A DNA stretch of 46,681 nucleotides from Methylobacterium mesophilicum (GTDB lineage Bacteria; Pseudomonadota; Alphaproteobacteria; Rhizobiales; Beijerinckiaceae). The notes under the pieces were generated by a model. The model was not told the DNA's origin. It worked only from the letters and a program-made list of their open reading frames with translations, and made no database searches. Of the stretch, positions 1-8,386 are shown piece after piece; positions within the stretch are counted from its first letter, which is position 1, and each line of letters starts with the position of its first letter. The stretch is from positions 1-46,681 of the forward strand of contig NZ_BPQU01000037.1 of the NCBI RefSeq assembly GCF_022179445.1, read 5' to 3'. Made by a program: the position numbers and the translations under genes.

Positions 1-160
1 GCCCAGCAAAACACGCCGACGACGGAAAAGCCAAAAAACGCAACTGTAATGCTAGGGTGCATTCAACGACTCACCCCGGGGGACTCGCGGAGGATCGCAT
101 GGCCAGTGGTGATGTCGTTGAGATGGGCCAGTCTGTCCCACGCGGCGGCTCAGAACTATC

Positions 161-835
161 TTAGAGTCCGACCAATTGTCCCGAGTTCATGCCCTCACCG
201 GTGCCATCCAAATGGGCTACCGTACTTTGGTCTAATCCCCGAACTATTAGGCTCAATGCTAGTACGGCGAGGAGGAGGCCGGCGGCCATGTTCAGCTGGT
301 TCAGAACATGACTGGTGACACAGCGCCGGAACATCGACACGGCTGTGTTGAACACAACCCACCAGCCGAACGAGCCCAGGAAAACGCCGGCCGCCAGTAC
401 CGATAGTGGCGCGGTCCCGTGCTCGAGCAGGGCCGGTGTTGCGGCCAGGAACAGCACGGGGGTGACTGGATTCGCAAGGGCTAGCGCGATGGCACTGCCG
501 TAGCTCGCGGCCAGGGTGTGTCGGCGCTCGCTGTTCATGCGCAACACCGACCCGCGGCGAAGAATTCGGACCGCGAGGGCGAGTAGCACCGCTCCCGAAA
601 CTAGGGAGAGCACGGCCCCGTTCGAAAACGCCGCGGCCAAGTCGTTGCTCCAGCGCGCCATCAAAGTCCCGTATGTCAGATGCACGGTGGCGACGCCGAG
701 CCCGGTGGCAAGGCCAGCGGGCAGGCCCCCTGACAATGTGCGCTGGATGCAAAGTAAGCTCGTGGGTCCGATCGGCGCGGCGATGGACAGGCCAAGGCTC
801 GCCCCCGCGAATAGGGCCGTGGCGATGACGCCCAT
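161..835 (-). CDS. LysE/RhtB-family exporter
   Basis: Predicted inner-membrane exporter of the LysE/RhtB superfamily (amino acid or small-metabolite efflux; substrate not deducible). The N-terminus carries the family hallmark: a hydrophobic helix leading to IAAPIGPTSLLCIQRTL, where the G/A-P-G-P type motif lies at about residues 18-24. About six hydrophobic segments follow over 224 residues, a normal family length. I chose the ATG at 835 because the membrane segment begins there; an upstream in-frame ATG at 931 would add 32 polar, arginine-rich residues and overlap the preceding gene. It lies 16 bp after a small secreted-protein gene on the same strand, so the two may be co-transcribed. Family assignment is solid, substrate unknown. 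Confidence 0.8.
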   Translation of the reverse strand: MGVIATALFAGASLGLSIAAPIGPTSLLCIQRTLSGGLPAGLATGLGVATVHLTYGTLMARWSNDLAAAFSNGAVLSLVSGAVLLALAVRILRRGSVLRMNSERRHTLAASYGSAIALALANPVTPVLFLAATPALLEHGTAPLSVLAAGVFLGSFGWWVVFNTAVSMFRRCVTSHVLNQLNMAAGLLLAVLALSLIVRGLDQSTVAHLDGTGEGMNSGQLVGL

Positions 836-851
836 GACGCCGGGAATGCGC

Positions 852-1055
852 TTAGTCGTCTTCCGCGCGGTCGAGAGGCGAAGCGGCCCCCCGGGGTTCA
901 GCCGCCGCGTTGTTCGCGTCTGGGCACCCAATCTGCGCGCGCTCTACGGCCGAGGAAGCTTGCGCGCAGGCGAGCTCTGGTAGGTCGTTCAAATCGTCGG
1001 CCCAGGCCCCGGTGCAGGACAAGACAACAATCAGGCTTGCGGCAACTGTTTTCAT
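852..1055 (-). CDS. Small secreted protein, 67 aa
   Basis: Unrecognised short protein. It starts with a clear Sec signal peptide (MKTVAASLIVVLSCTGAWA, cleavage expected after residue 19). The mature part is about 48 residues, acidic and alanine-rich, with two cysteines (C30 and C44) that could form a disulfide. A strong ribosome-binding site (GGGAGGAGC) sits just upstream of the ATG at 1055, which supports this start over longer forms. It immediately precedes the LysE-type exporter on the same strand. No function can be assigned; the signal peptide and ribosome-binding site make a real gene likely. Confidence 0.6.
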   Translation of the reverse strand: MKTVAASLIVVLSCTGAWADDLNDLPELACAQASSAVERAQIGCPDANNAAAEPRGAASPLDRAEDD

Positions 1056-1229
1056 GGTTGCTCCTCCCGTGTGCCGACAATTTAAGGATGGCTGAAAACT
1101 GATCATCCGCCGTCTGGCGGATAACACTGCCTGTACCGCGATAAGCTTGCGGCCTACGTCCCACCCGTGCAAGAAAGCAGAGTTTCCTCAGGTGCTTACA
1201 CAGTCTCGCCTTAGTTTGCGGAGGTCGCG

Positions 1230-2480
1230 TTGCCGCGCCCGCTGGTGCGTCCGGACGGCGGGCTTACTGAAAACGTGCTCGGCGCACCGTCCCTCACCAA
1301 AAGCATCATCTGTTTGAAGGATACCGCTGTCAGTTTTGGACTGATATTGGTCTTACTGCGATCACTCAGACCATCGTGGGGCGTGCCGGTGCGGGAAGCT
1401 CTTATCGACCGGATCTACGAGGCTGCGGGCACCCCGGAGCTCTGGCCAGACGTCCTCCAGACTCTCGGTGATACGGCGAATTCGGATGGCGCTGTGCTCA
1501 TGGTGCTGCCCCCCGTCGGAATGCCCCGCTGGATTGCCTCGCCAGCATTCGAGCAGCGACTACGTGAGCACACGGCCGCGGCCTCCTGGGGTGGCAGCGG
1601 GCGCACGGCACAATGGCGCGTCCAGGCCCATGCCGGCTTCATGCGCGACGTCGACCTCGTACCGGGCTCCTATGACGGTCGGCCCAGCGAAGTCGACAAG
1701 ACGTTTTGGCAAGTGGGGACAATGATTCCCCTGCCTACCGGCGATGTCGCGATCGTCACCGCCGAACGCCGTGCCCAAACCGGTCCCCATGAGGCCGCCA
1801 TCCTACATAAGCTCGATGCTTTGCGTCCCCATTTTGTGCGCGCTTGCCAGCTCAGCGCCCAGTTCGGTTGCGAACGCACTCGCGTCACCACCATGATGCT
1901 CAATCAGATCGGGGTTCCCGCTGCGGTCCTATCGGCCTCGGGGCGGGTGCTCACCATAAATGCCCGTCTGCAGGAGCGGGCGGAGGTCCTGCCCCCGGGC
2001 CAGCACGGCGGCTTCCTATTCAAGAGCGTGATCAACGGCAAACTGCTGCAGAACGCGATCGACAGGGTCATCAATGGCCAACACACGGCACAGACTATGC
2101 CGGTACGCAGCTATGCTGACGACCGCCCTCAAATCGCTCATGTCATGCGCTTAGAACGGCACCCCGGCGACGTCTTCGGTGCTTCGGCGGTACTAGTCAT
2201 CCTTGTGCACGTTGGCGCGCGGGCAGCTCCGGACGACGGCCTCCTCAACCTGCTGTTCGACCTCACCCCAGCTGAGACACGCCTGCTCCAGGCGCTGGCC
2301 GGGGGCTTACGCCTGCAGAGCTACGCCGAGAGCGTCGGCGTCCAGACAAGCACTGTTCGCACTCAGCTCACCTCGATCTTCAACAAAACCGGGACCAAGC
2401 GGCAGGCGGAATTGCTGAGCATCGTCGCCTCACTCTCGATGTTTAGCGGTCAGACGGCACATTGTTTTGGTGCGACGTGA
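1230..2480 (+). CDS. LuxR-type HTH transcriptional regulator
   Basis: Transcription regulator with a C-terminal LuxR/GerE helix-turn-helix (about residues 345-405: LTPAETRLLQALAGG, then a recognition helix region VQTSTVRTQLTSIFNKTGT). The preceding 300 residues look like the variable sensor region common in alphaproteobacterial orphan LuxR proteins (ALIDRIYEAAGTPELWPDVL near the start). The TTG at 1230 has a good GGAGG five bases upstream. The domain proper begins around residue 52, where GTG codons at 1383 and 1389 are alternative starts. It ends one base before the convergent PfkB gene. No autoinducer-binding domain is recognisable, so the signal is unknown. Confidence 0.75.
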   Translation: MPRPLVRPDGGLTENVLGAPSLTKSIICLKDTAVSFGLILVLLRSLRPSWGVPVREALIDRIYEAAGTPELWPDVLQTLGDTANSDGAVLMVLPPVGMPRWIASPAFEQRLREHTAAASWGGSGRTAQWRVQAHAGFMRDVDLVPGSYDGRPSEVDKTFWQVGTMIPLPTGDVAIVTAERRAQTGPHEAAILHKLDALRPHFVRACQLSAQFGCERTRVTTMMLNQIGVPAAVLSASGRVLTINARLQERAEVLPPGQHGGFLFKSVINGKLLQNAIDRVINGQHTAQTMPVRSYADDRPQIAHVMRLERHPGDVFGASAVLVILVHVGARAAPDDGLLNLLFDLTPAETRLLQALAGGLRLQSYAESVGVQTSTVRTQLTSIFNKTGTKRQAELLSIVASLSMFSGQTAHCFGAT

Positions 2481-2481
2481 G

Positions 2482-3411
2482 TTATCGTGCGGCGTTGTCC
2501 AGAAAGGTGGCCAACGCGTGCGCGGTCGGAAAAGCGTCGAAGGCACCGAACTGGCAGGTGGTGAGCGCACCGCAAGCCGCGGCCTGGCGCAGGGTCGCGT
2601 CGAGCGGTACTTCTGCGAGCAGGCCCGCCATTAGCCCGGCCGTGAATGCATCCCCCGCCCCGACCGTATCCACTGCCGCCACCGCGAAGGCCAACTGGCG
2701 TAGGGGCTGCAGCCCAGGGCGAAACGCCATCGCGCCGCGATCTCCGAGGGTCACTACCAAGAGGTCTAGGCCGCCGTGGAGCAGGGCGGCAATAGCCGGT
2801 GTCGCGGCTGGGGCGTGGGCGATGGCGTCGGGAGTTCCAAGGCCCAGGTCCGCGGCCTCAACCGCATTGACGATGAGGATACTAGTGTCGGCTAAGATCG
2901 CCGGGTCGATGGGGCGCACCGGTGAGGGGTTCAGCAGAGTGCGGAGGCCCAGCGTTCGAGCCAGGGCGAAGGCCTCGCGGATGGGAGCGTCCGGCGATTC
3001 GAAAGTCGCTGCCACGAGGTTTGCCTTCCGAATACGTGCGGCGACGGCTCGGACGTCCTCCGCACCGAGGGCGAAATTGGCGCCGAGGCAAACTGCTAGG
3101 CAGTTCTCGCCGGTTGCATCGACGAAGGCGACGCCGGCACCCGTCGAGCCTGCATGCGGTACCAGCATATCCTCGGAGAACCCGACTTGCGCGAAGGTCG
3201 AGCGGGCCACTGGGGAGAACACGTCCGTGCCGACGGCAAAGAGTCCATCCACTGCGACGCCGAGCCGGCGCGCGGCGATCGCGAGATTGAAGCCCTTGCC
3301 GCCGGGCTCGGCCAGGAAGGCCAAGCCATCGAGGGACTCACCTGCCTGCGGCAGCCGCGCGACTTTGACCGAGCAGGCAATCACGAAGCTTCCAATGACG
3401 AAGACACGCAT
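2482..3411 (-). CDS. PfkB-family carbohydrate kinase (ribokinase-like)
   Basis: Sugar or nucleoside kinase of the ribokinase/PfkB family, ATP-dependent, cytoplasmic. The N-terminal signature is present as GESLDGLAFLAEPGGKGFN, with GGKGFN replacing the usual GGKGAN. The C-terminal catalytic/anion-hole motif DTVGAGDAFTAG is intact, with the second D the expected base. Length is 309 aa from the ATG at 3411, which has GGAG six bases upstream; an ATG at 3429 would add six residues. It is divergent from a GntR/UTRA regulator with a palindrome between them, the usual arrangement of a sugar-catabolism gene and its local repressor. Exact sugar unknown. Confidence 0.85.
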   Translation of the reverse strand: MRVFVIGSFVIACSVKVARLPQAGESLDGLAFLAEPGGKGFNLAIAARRLGVAVDGLFAVGTDVFSPVARSTFAQVGFSEDMLVPHAGSTGAGVAFVDATGENCLAVCLGANFALGAEDVRAVAARIRKANLVAATFESPDAPIREAFALARTLGLRTLLNPSPVRPIDPAILADTSILIVNAVEAADLGLGTPDAIAHAPAATPAIAALLHGGLDLLVVTLGDRGAMAFRPGLQPLRQLAFAVAAVDTVGAGDAFTAGLMAGLLAEVPLDATLRQAAACGALTTCQFGAFDAFPTAHALATFLDNAAR

Positions 3412-3431
3412 GGAGCACTCCGAGCTCATCC

Positions 3432-3449
3432 GATATAAGCATTTGTATC
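3432..3449. promoter_or_regulatory. Candidate GntR operator between pfkB-like and gntR-like genes
   Basis: An imperfect 18-bp palindrome, GATATAAGCATTTGTATC, lies in the divergent intergenic region, 20 bp upstream of the kinase start and 15 bp upstream of the regulator start. Six of nine positions pair (GATA/TATC ends plus inner AA/TT). This size and position suit a dimeric GntR-family repressor. Assignment to the neighbouring regulator is inference. Confidence 0.4.
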
Positions 3450-3464
3450 GGAGGTCGATCAGAC

Positions 3465-4274
3465 GTGCGCCTTAAAAATCGGACGATAAACGGTGAGGTC
3501 AGCCCAGACCTCGCGGAAGGCGAGCGTCCCTCGGTGCTCTCTCTCTTACGCCTGCGCGGCGATACTGCGATGCCGCTGTACCGGCAAATTGAGAGCCAAT
3601 TGCGCGAGTTGATCCTGTCGGGCTCGCTGCCGCCGGGCGTCATACTGCCGGCCGAGCGCCAGCTCGCCGATAGCCTCGGTGTCAGCCGCGTCACTGTCCA
3701 GCGCGCCTACGCCGAGCTGAGTGACGGCGAACTCCTCGTGCCGCGCGGGCGCTCCGGCTTCCTCGTGCGCCGTCCCCCCGAGCCCGTACGCCCAGGCATG
3801 GACCGGCTCAAGGGTTTCACCGAGGAAATGCGGGAGTTGGGGAAGATCCCGTCTTCGCGCATACTGGAACGGGCGGTCACTGAGGACCGCTCCATCGCCT
3901 CAATCTTCGGCCTGCCCTCGACGGCCCCGTTCCTGCGCCTGACGCGCGTTCGCTCCGGCGACGGCGTGCCGATGTCACGCGAGGTCGCTTGGTACAACAT
4001 CCGCGCCGTACCTGCCCTTGAGACCGGCGATCTCTCCGGCTCCGTGTACGCCTTCCTAGGCGGGCATCCGGGCGGCCGTCTCGTGCGCTGCGAGCAGACG
4101 GTGGAGGCGACGATGCCGACAGCGGACGAATGCGAGATTTTCGACTTCGAACAGCCCCTCCCATGCCTCCTGATCAAGCGTCACAGTTACAATCAGGACT
4201 CGGTCATGATCGAGTACGTTGAGGGCCTATTCCGGGGAGATGCATATCGCTATCGGCTGAATCTAAGCGCTTAG
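3465..4274 (+). CDS. GntR-family transcriptional regulator with UTRA domain
   Basis: HutC-subfamily GntR regulator of 269 aa. The winged helix is at about residues 37-102 (LYRQIESQLRELILSG, then LPAERQLADSLGVSRVTVQR), and the rest is a UTRA ligand-binding domain. UTRA proteins typically bind a pathway sugar, sugar phosphate or histidine derivative and derepress a neighbouring operon. The start is GTG at 3465 with GGAGG ten bases upstream; the N-terminal 35 residues are outside the domain. It is divergent from the PfkB kinase, its most likely target. The 3' end including the stop lies in a 12-bp palindrome (CTAAGCGCTTAG, 4263-4274). Confidence 0.9.
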   Translation: MRLKNRTINGEVSPDLAEGERPSVLSLLRLRGDTAMPLYRQIESQLRELILSGSLPPGVILPAERQLADSLGVSRVTVQRAYAELSDGELLVPRGRSGFLVRRPPEPVRPGMDRLKGFTEEMRELGKIPSSRILERAVTEDRSIASIFGLPSTAPFLRLTRVRSGDGVPMSREVAWYNIRAVPALETGDLSGSVYAFLGGHPGGRLVRCEQTVEATMPTADECEIFDFEQPLPCLLIKRHSYNQDSVMIEYVEGLFRGDAYRYRLNLSA

Positions 4275-5049
4275 CAATTGAGACCGACGTTTGGTCCTGA
4301 CTCGCGAAAACGCCTCCGTATGGATTTATCCATCCGATTGGGCTTTATAAACATTATCTTCAATGTTCGTGGATTTGGTCGGTGCGCTTTTGGTGACGAC
4401 AGGCAAGCATCATTGGGAATTAATTCGCCCCGGACAGTGCCCAACTAGAGCGAAGCCGCTTTGAGAGCTATGCGAAGACTGTATGCTTCTGCTCGATGAG
4501 GATGAGTGGGTAAGGCAGGGTGGGGCCGTAGGGGGACGTCTGCCTTGCAAGGAACCGCCTCAGAAGCGGACGTGCCGCTTTCGGCCACCTTCGGTCATTC
4601 TGGTTCGATCAGACCTCCAGCGAGCGGACCTTCTGATGGTCTGAGAAGGGTCACGAGCTTCCGTTCGCAGTGGACAACGGCGCGAAGTTTCGGACCGTCT
4701 CAGCCCAACCGTAGCTTCGACTGGACTGTCGAAGCGAACGGAGCGTGTGTGGTCTCCAGCCCGACGCACGGAAACTGGCTAATCATTATGACAAGCTTGA
4801 GCTTATCCAATATAATCGACGCGTTGATCGCAAGACTAAGCGACGTTGGCGCGGTCACCAAGACTGTACTTGTATGGATCAGCAACAGTCTGGAAGTAGC
4901 GGAGTGGCAACGCGACGGCTGACGCATTCCTCTTTTCACTAGGTTGTCATTCCGACCATCCACGCTTTGCCCCGCCGGCCGGCCTTGCGCCGCCCGCGGG
5001 GTCGGGGTCGTGGCAGGGCCTGACCTGCCCCCGACGGAGACCCCGACCC
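4275..5049. other. 775-bp stretch without a convincing gene
   Basis: No reading frame here has a convincing start, ribosome-binding site or family resemblance. It holds a 14-bp palindrome, ATGGAT-TT-ATCCAT, at 4320-4333, just after the GntR gene. It also holds degenerate GAAGCGGACGT-type repeat sequence from about 4563, of the sort found in other gaps of this window. Base composition is more AT-rich than in the flanking genes around 4320-4380 and 4780-4900. The right end (4999-5049) is a strong hairpin described separately. Confidence 0.5.
4999..5049 (+). promoter_or_regulatory. Leader hairpin abutting the DUF3489 start codon
   Basis: A perfect 11-bp inverted repeat (GGGTCGGGGTC at 4999-5009, GACCCCGACCC at 5039-5049) ends directly before the ATG at 5050. 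It encloses a second 6-bp stem (GGCAGG 5012-5017, CCTGCC 5024-5029). The likely ribosome-binding site, CGGAG at about 5034-5038, is trapped between the two stems. Folding in the transcript could hide the start region. It could also be a DNA site at the element boundary. Confidence 0.5.
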
Positions 5050-5586
5050 ATGACCAACATTTCGCTCACCCGCACCGAGACCAGCATCCTGCAGACCGCC
5101 GCCGCATGCGAGGGCCGCCTACGCTTCGCACCAGAGATGAAACCGGCCAGTCGCAAACGGCTCATTGGCCGTCTCCTACGCGACGAACTCATTACCCCAT
5201 CGGACGCGCCGGACGGACAGCATCGCCTGACGCCCACGGGCTACCTGGCCATTGGCCTCACCCCGCCCGCCCGGACCAACACAGCGTGCCGCCCGAACAA
5301 GAAGGCGCTGGTGCTGACGCTGCTGACGAGAGACAACGGAGCGACGCTCGCTGAGCTCATCGCGGCGACGGACTGGCTCCCGCACACGACGCGCGCGGCC
5401 CTCTCTCGGATCCGGTCCGGGGGACAGCCGCTGGCGAAGGCAGCGCGGCCAGACGCGACGACGGCCTACCGCATCCTTCCACCCTCGCCCGCCGCTCGCA
5501 CTCGCTCGCGGCGCAAGGGGGAGACGCTGACGCGGGGCGCTGAGGCTGAGCCGCAGGCTGGCATGCCGATTCAGGCCGTCGCCTGA
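5050..5586 (+). CDS. DUF3489-domain protein
   Basis: Protein of 178 aa of the DUF3489 type. The recognisable domain is in the middle: NKKALVLTLLTRDNGATLAELIAATDWLPHTTRAALSRIR, a helix-turn-helix-like stretch at about residues 79-118. The N-terminal part (residues 5-70) also looks like a winged-helix fold with LTPTGYLAIG. The tail is arginine-rich and alanine-rich. It shares the TGATG stop/start with the next gene, so translation is probably coupled. DUF3489, DUF2924 and a serine recombinase recur together in alphaproteobacteria, often on mobile DNA. Its biochemical role is unknown; DNA binding is a plausible guess. Confidence 0.75.
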   Translation: MTNISLTRTETSILQTAAACEGRLRFAPEMKPASRKRLIGRLLRDELITPSDAPDGQHRLTPTGYLAIGLTPPARTNTACRPNKKALVLTLLTRDNGATLAELIAATDWLPHTTRAALSRIRSGGQPLAKAARPDATTAYRILPPSPAARTRSRRKGETLTRGAEAEPQAGMPIQAVA

Positions 5587-6119
5587 TGGCGCGGACCCAG
5601 CCCATTTTGGGGAGCGAGGCGGACCACGTGTCCGCCTCGCTCGACGCGCTCGCCGGGATGGACGCGGCGGCACTGGAACGGCGCTGGCGCCAGGTCTTCG
5701 GCGCAGCCCCGCCTCCCGGCCTCCCGCCGGCCCTGCGCGCGCGGGTGATCGCCTACCGCCTGCAGGCTCTGGCCTATGGTGACCTCGATCGCGATACCGC
5801 GCGGGCGCTCGAGCGGCTCGCACAGGCACGGGGCCCAAGAGGCCAGAGCGGGGACGATATGCCGATCCGCGTGTCGGTGCCGGTGCCGGACCGACGCGGG
5901 CGCACCCCCGGCGTGACGCTCTCGCGGGAATGGGCCGGGGTGATGCACACCGTGCACGTGTTGGACGCGGGCTACGCCTGGAACGGGGCGACCTATTGCA
6001 GCCTGTCCCGCGTGGCGCAGGCTATCACCGGCACCAAGTGGAACGGCCCCCGCTTCTTCGGCCTGCGCGCCAAGACCACTGGCGGTGGGGAGCTCGGTGT
6101 GGGGAGGGTTGAGGCATGA
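5586..6119 (+). CDS. DUF2924-domain protein
   Basis: Protein of 177 aa of the DUF2924 family. Recognisable parts are the N-terminal ELERRWRQVFG-like helix (LERRWRQVFGAAPPPGLPP, residues 32-50), the helical YRLQALAYGDLD stretch, and the C-terminal strand-rich block GVTLSREW...HTVHVLDAGYAWNG with SLSRVAQAITGTKWNGPRFFGL. That last block resembles a small DNA- or ligand-binding fold. The ATG overlaps the upstream stop by one base, and its own stop overlaps the recombinase start by four bases (ATGA). This gene order suggests it assists or regulates the recombinase, but no function has been established for the family as far as I know. Confidence 0.75.
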   Translation: MARTQPILGSEADHVSASLDALAGMDAAALERRWRQVFGAAPPPGLPPALRARVIAYRLQALAYGDLDRDTARALERLAQARGPRGQSGDDMPIRVSVPVPDRRGRTPGVTLSREWAGVMHTVHVLDAGYAWNGATYCSLSRVAQAITGTKWNGPRFFGLRAKTTGGGELGVGRVEA

Positions 6120-7687
6120 GTGCCCGGTCGTCCAAACCACGACAGGCACCGCCCCCCGGCACACGGCCGACGCTGCGCTGCGCGATCTACACCCGGGTCT
6201 CGACCGAGCACGGGCTCGATCAGGAGTTCAACTCCCTCGACAACCAGCGTGAAGCCGCCGAAGCCTACATCCGCTCCCAGGCGCACGAGGGCTGGCGCCT
6301 GCTACCCGGCCGCTACGACGACGGCGGCTTCTCCGGCGGATCGCTCGAACGCCCCGCCCTGCAACGGCTGCTCGCCGAGGTGCAGGCCCGGCGCGTCGAC
6401 GTGATCGTCGTGTACAAGGTCGACCGGCTCACCCGGGCCCTGTCCGACTTCGCCAAGTTGGTCGAGCTGTTCGACGGGCACGGCGTCTCGTTCGTGTCGG
6501 TGACCCAGGCGTTCAACACCACCACCAGCATGGGCCGGCTTACGCTCAACGTGCTGCTGTCGTTCGCCCAGTTCGAGCGTGAGGTCACCGGCGAACGCAT
6601 CCGCGACAAGATCGCCGCGAGCAAGCGCAAGGGGATCTGGATGGGCGGCGTCGTCCCACTCGGCTACCGGGTCGAGGACCGCGCCCTGCACGTCGTCGAG
6701 GAACATGCCGCCCTCGTGCGGGCGATCTTCGCGGGCTACCTCGCGCACGGCACGGTGGCGGCGCTCAAGCAGGATCTCGACGAGCAGGGCATCACCCTGC
6801 CGGCCCGCCGCGACGGGGCTGGGCGAGAGACCGGTGGGGGTCCGTTCTCGCGCGGGCATCTGTACAAGCTGCTCGGCAATCCGCTCTACATCGGTCAGCT
6901 TCGGCACAAGGGTCAGGTCCATGAAGGCCAGCATGCCGCGATCGTGGACGGGGTGACGTGGCAGGCGGTGCAGGAACGGCTCACCACCAACCACCATCAG
7001 CATCACCGCGGGCGATCTGAGAGCGTGCACCTCCTCACCGGGCGCCTACGCGATGTGGCAGGTGAGCCGATGGTGCCGAGCCATGCCCAGAAGGGTCCAC
7101 TGCGCTACCGCTACTACGTCGCCCGTGAGGTCGGGCTGGATGGCAAGCGGCTGCGCTTGCCTGCCGGGCCGATCGAGGCGGTGGTCGTGGCTGGTCTACG
7201 GAGTATCGCTGCACCGAGCCCAGTACCGCTCGAAGACGCTGCCGTGGTCGCTGCCGAACTCGAGACGGTGACGGTGCATGCCGATCACCTCATGCTGCAG
7301 CTCACCGGCGACCGCCCTCCCTTGTCGCTGCCCTTCGCGCATCAGCTGCAGCGCCGCCGCAGGGCGATCGTCGTACCGCCGGGGCGCGAGGGCGATCGGC
7401 TGCGGGCGATGAAGGCGGAGGATCGCACCCGCATGCTCGTAGGCATCGCCGCGGGCCGGACCTGGATGGGGGATCTCGTGGGTGGGCGAAGCACGAGCAT
7501 CGAGGCGATCGCCAGGGCCGAGCAGCGCAGCGAGCGCTCGGTGCGCATGACGCTGTCCCTCGCCCTACTCTCCCCTCGCATCGTGCAGGTGATCGTCGAG
7601 GCGCGGCTGCCCCGGGGCATCGGCCTGCGTCATCTCTGCGAGCTGCCCCCCGCTTGGGATGCACAGGAACGCATCCTTGGCTTGTGA
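6116..7687 (+). CDS. Large serine recombinase (resolvase/invertase family)
   Basis: Site-specific DNA recombinase of 523 aa. The N-terminal resolvase catalytic domain (about 20-165) has the nucleophile in IYTRVSTEHGLDQEFNSLDNQ (Ser29), followed by the conserved YDDGGFSGGSLERPALQRLL and VYKVDRLTRAL motifs. The recombinase domain follows at about 190-300 (LLGNPLYIGQLRHKG). The C-terminal half lacks the CxxC zinc ribbon seen in many phage integrases and contains LLTGRLRDVAGEPMVPSHAQKG instead. It overlaps DUF2924 by four bases. It likely mobilises or inverts DNA, but I found no flanking att repeat, so activity and element limits are unknown. Confidence 0.9.
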   Translation: MSARSSKPRQAPPPGTRPTLRCAIYTRVSTEHGLDQEFNSLDNQREAAEAYIRSQAHEGWRLLPGRYDDGGFSGGSLERPALQRLLAEVQARRVDVIVVYKVDRLTRALSDFAKLVELFDGHGVSFVSVTQAFNTTTSMGRLTLNVLLSFAQFEREVTGERIRDKIAASKRKGIWMGGVVPLGYRVEDRALHVVEEHAALVRAIFAGYLAHGTVAALKQDLDEQGITLPARRDGAGRETGGGPFSRGHLYKLLGNPLYIGQLRHKGQVHEGQHAAIVDGVTWQAVQERLTTNHHQHHRGRSESVHLLTGRLRDVAGEPMVPSHAQKGPLRYRYYVAREVGLDGKRLRLPAGPIEAVVVAGLRSIAAPSPVPLEDAAVVAAELETVTVHADHLMLQLTGDRPPLSLPFAHQLQRRRRAIVVPPGREGDRLRAMKAEDRTRMLVGIAAGRTWMGDLVGGRSTSIEAIARAEQRSERSVRMTLSLALLSPRIVQVIVEARLPRGIGLRHLCELPPAWDAQERILGL

Positions 7688-7743
7688 TAACTGAGCGTCC
7701 CGCCTGTGCTCCCCACGGCTGACGTCATCGCCTCCGGAAGCGA

Positions 7744-8022
7744 TCAGGCGAATAGGCGCACCGCCATCCCGATCACCACCGCGGCTCCCAAGCAGCGCCG
7801 CCACGGGTTGACCCCGCGCAGCAACTCATCGCCCGCCCAGACCGCAAGGGCGATCCTCGATGCGAGATCCGCCCACTGCCCGACGGCGGTATCCTCCCCC
7901 GCGATCCAAGCGACGGACAGCATCACACCGAAAAGCCACAGCGGCGTGTTCGGCCACTGGCCGATCACGATGCGCCCGCTGGTGCGGTCGCGGAAGAACC
8001 AATCGAGGACCGCGGGTAGCAT
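7744..8022 (-). CDS. Small membrane protein, 92 aa
   Basis: Unrecognised protein with two or three hydrophobic segments: about residues 24-42 (TPLWLFGVMLSVAWIAG), 50-63 (LASRIALAVWAG) and 75-91 (CLGAAVVIGMAVRL). It begins MLPAVLDWFFRDRTSGRIVIGQWPN. The start at 8022 was chosen because upstream residues in the same frame are polar and compositionally unlike a protein N-terminus. No strong ribosome-binding site is visible. It lies between the recombinase and tRNA-Ala. Function unknown; real-gene status rests on the coherent membrane topology. Confidence 0.55.
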   Translation of the reverse strand: MLPAVLDWFFRDRTSGRIVIGQWPNTPLWLFGVMLSVAWIAGEDTAVGQWADLASRIALAVWAGDELLRGVNPWRRCLGAAVVIGMAVRLFA

Positions 8023-8188
8023 CGCAGGAAACGGGAATGAGGCCTGTGGAGACCGGGGGCCGAAGGGCCGATGATCCGGCCCCGGAGACACGACAGAGAC
8101 GCGGCTGAAGCAGGACGCTCGAGCTAAGCTACTGACATGACGTGACTTTCGACGACCACCCGGATCCTGCGGTTTGCGCAAGGACCCC

Positions 8189-8264
8189 TGGTGGAGCTGA
8201 GGGGAATCGAACCCCTGACCTCCGCAGTGCGATTGCGGCGCTCTCCCATCTGAGCTACAGCCCC
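8189..8264 (-). tRNA. tRNA-Ala (CGC anticodon)
   Basis: A complete 76-nt cloverleaf on the minus strand with encoded CCA at 8189-8191. The acceptor stem GGGGCTG pairs with CAGCTCC and includes the G3-U70 wobble that identifies alanine tRNA. The anticodon stem CCGCA/TGCGG holds the loop ATCGCAC, anticodon CGC, reading GCG codons. The D arm has GCTCAGATGGGAGAGC and the T arm has GGTTCGATTCC. The 3' end faces the recombinase-bearing side. Confidence 0.97.
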
Positions 8265-8386
8265 GTCGAGGCGCCGGCCTTGTAGGCGCGGGCGGCTCAG
8301 CCTGTCAATTCCTGTTTCACCGCCGCCCGCCGCACACCGCTCCCGGTGAGGCCGCGCGGGCGCCCCTAGGATACGCGCGGACCCGC

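Noticed and set aside
4506..4922. 138-aa plus-strand open frame in the gap before the recombinase triad
   Set aside because: No ribosome-binding site, no recognisable domain, and it runs through GAAGCGGAC-type repeat sequence.
7688..8264. tRNA-Ala 3' end as attachment site of a genomic island reaching left
   Set aside because: No second copy of the tRNA 3' segment was found in the window and a small membrane-protein gene intervenes; the recombinase flank stays undefined.
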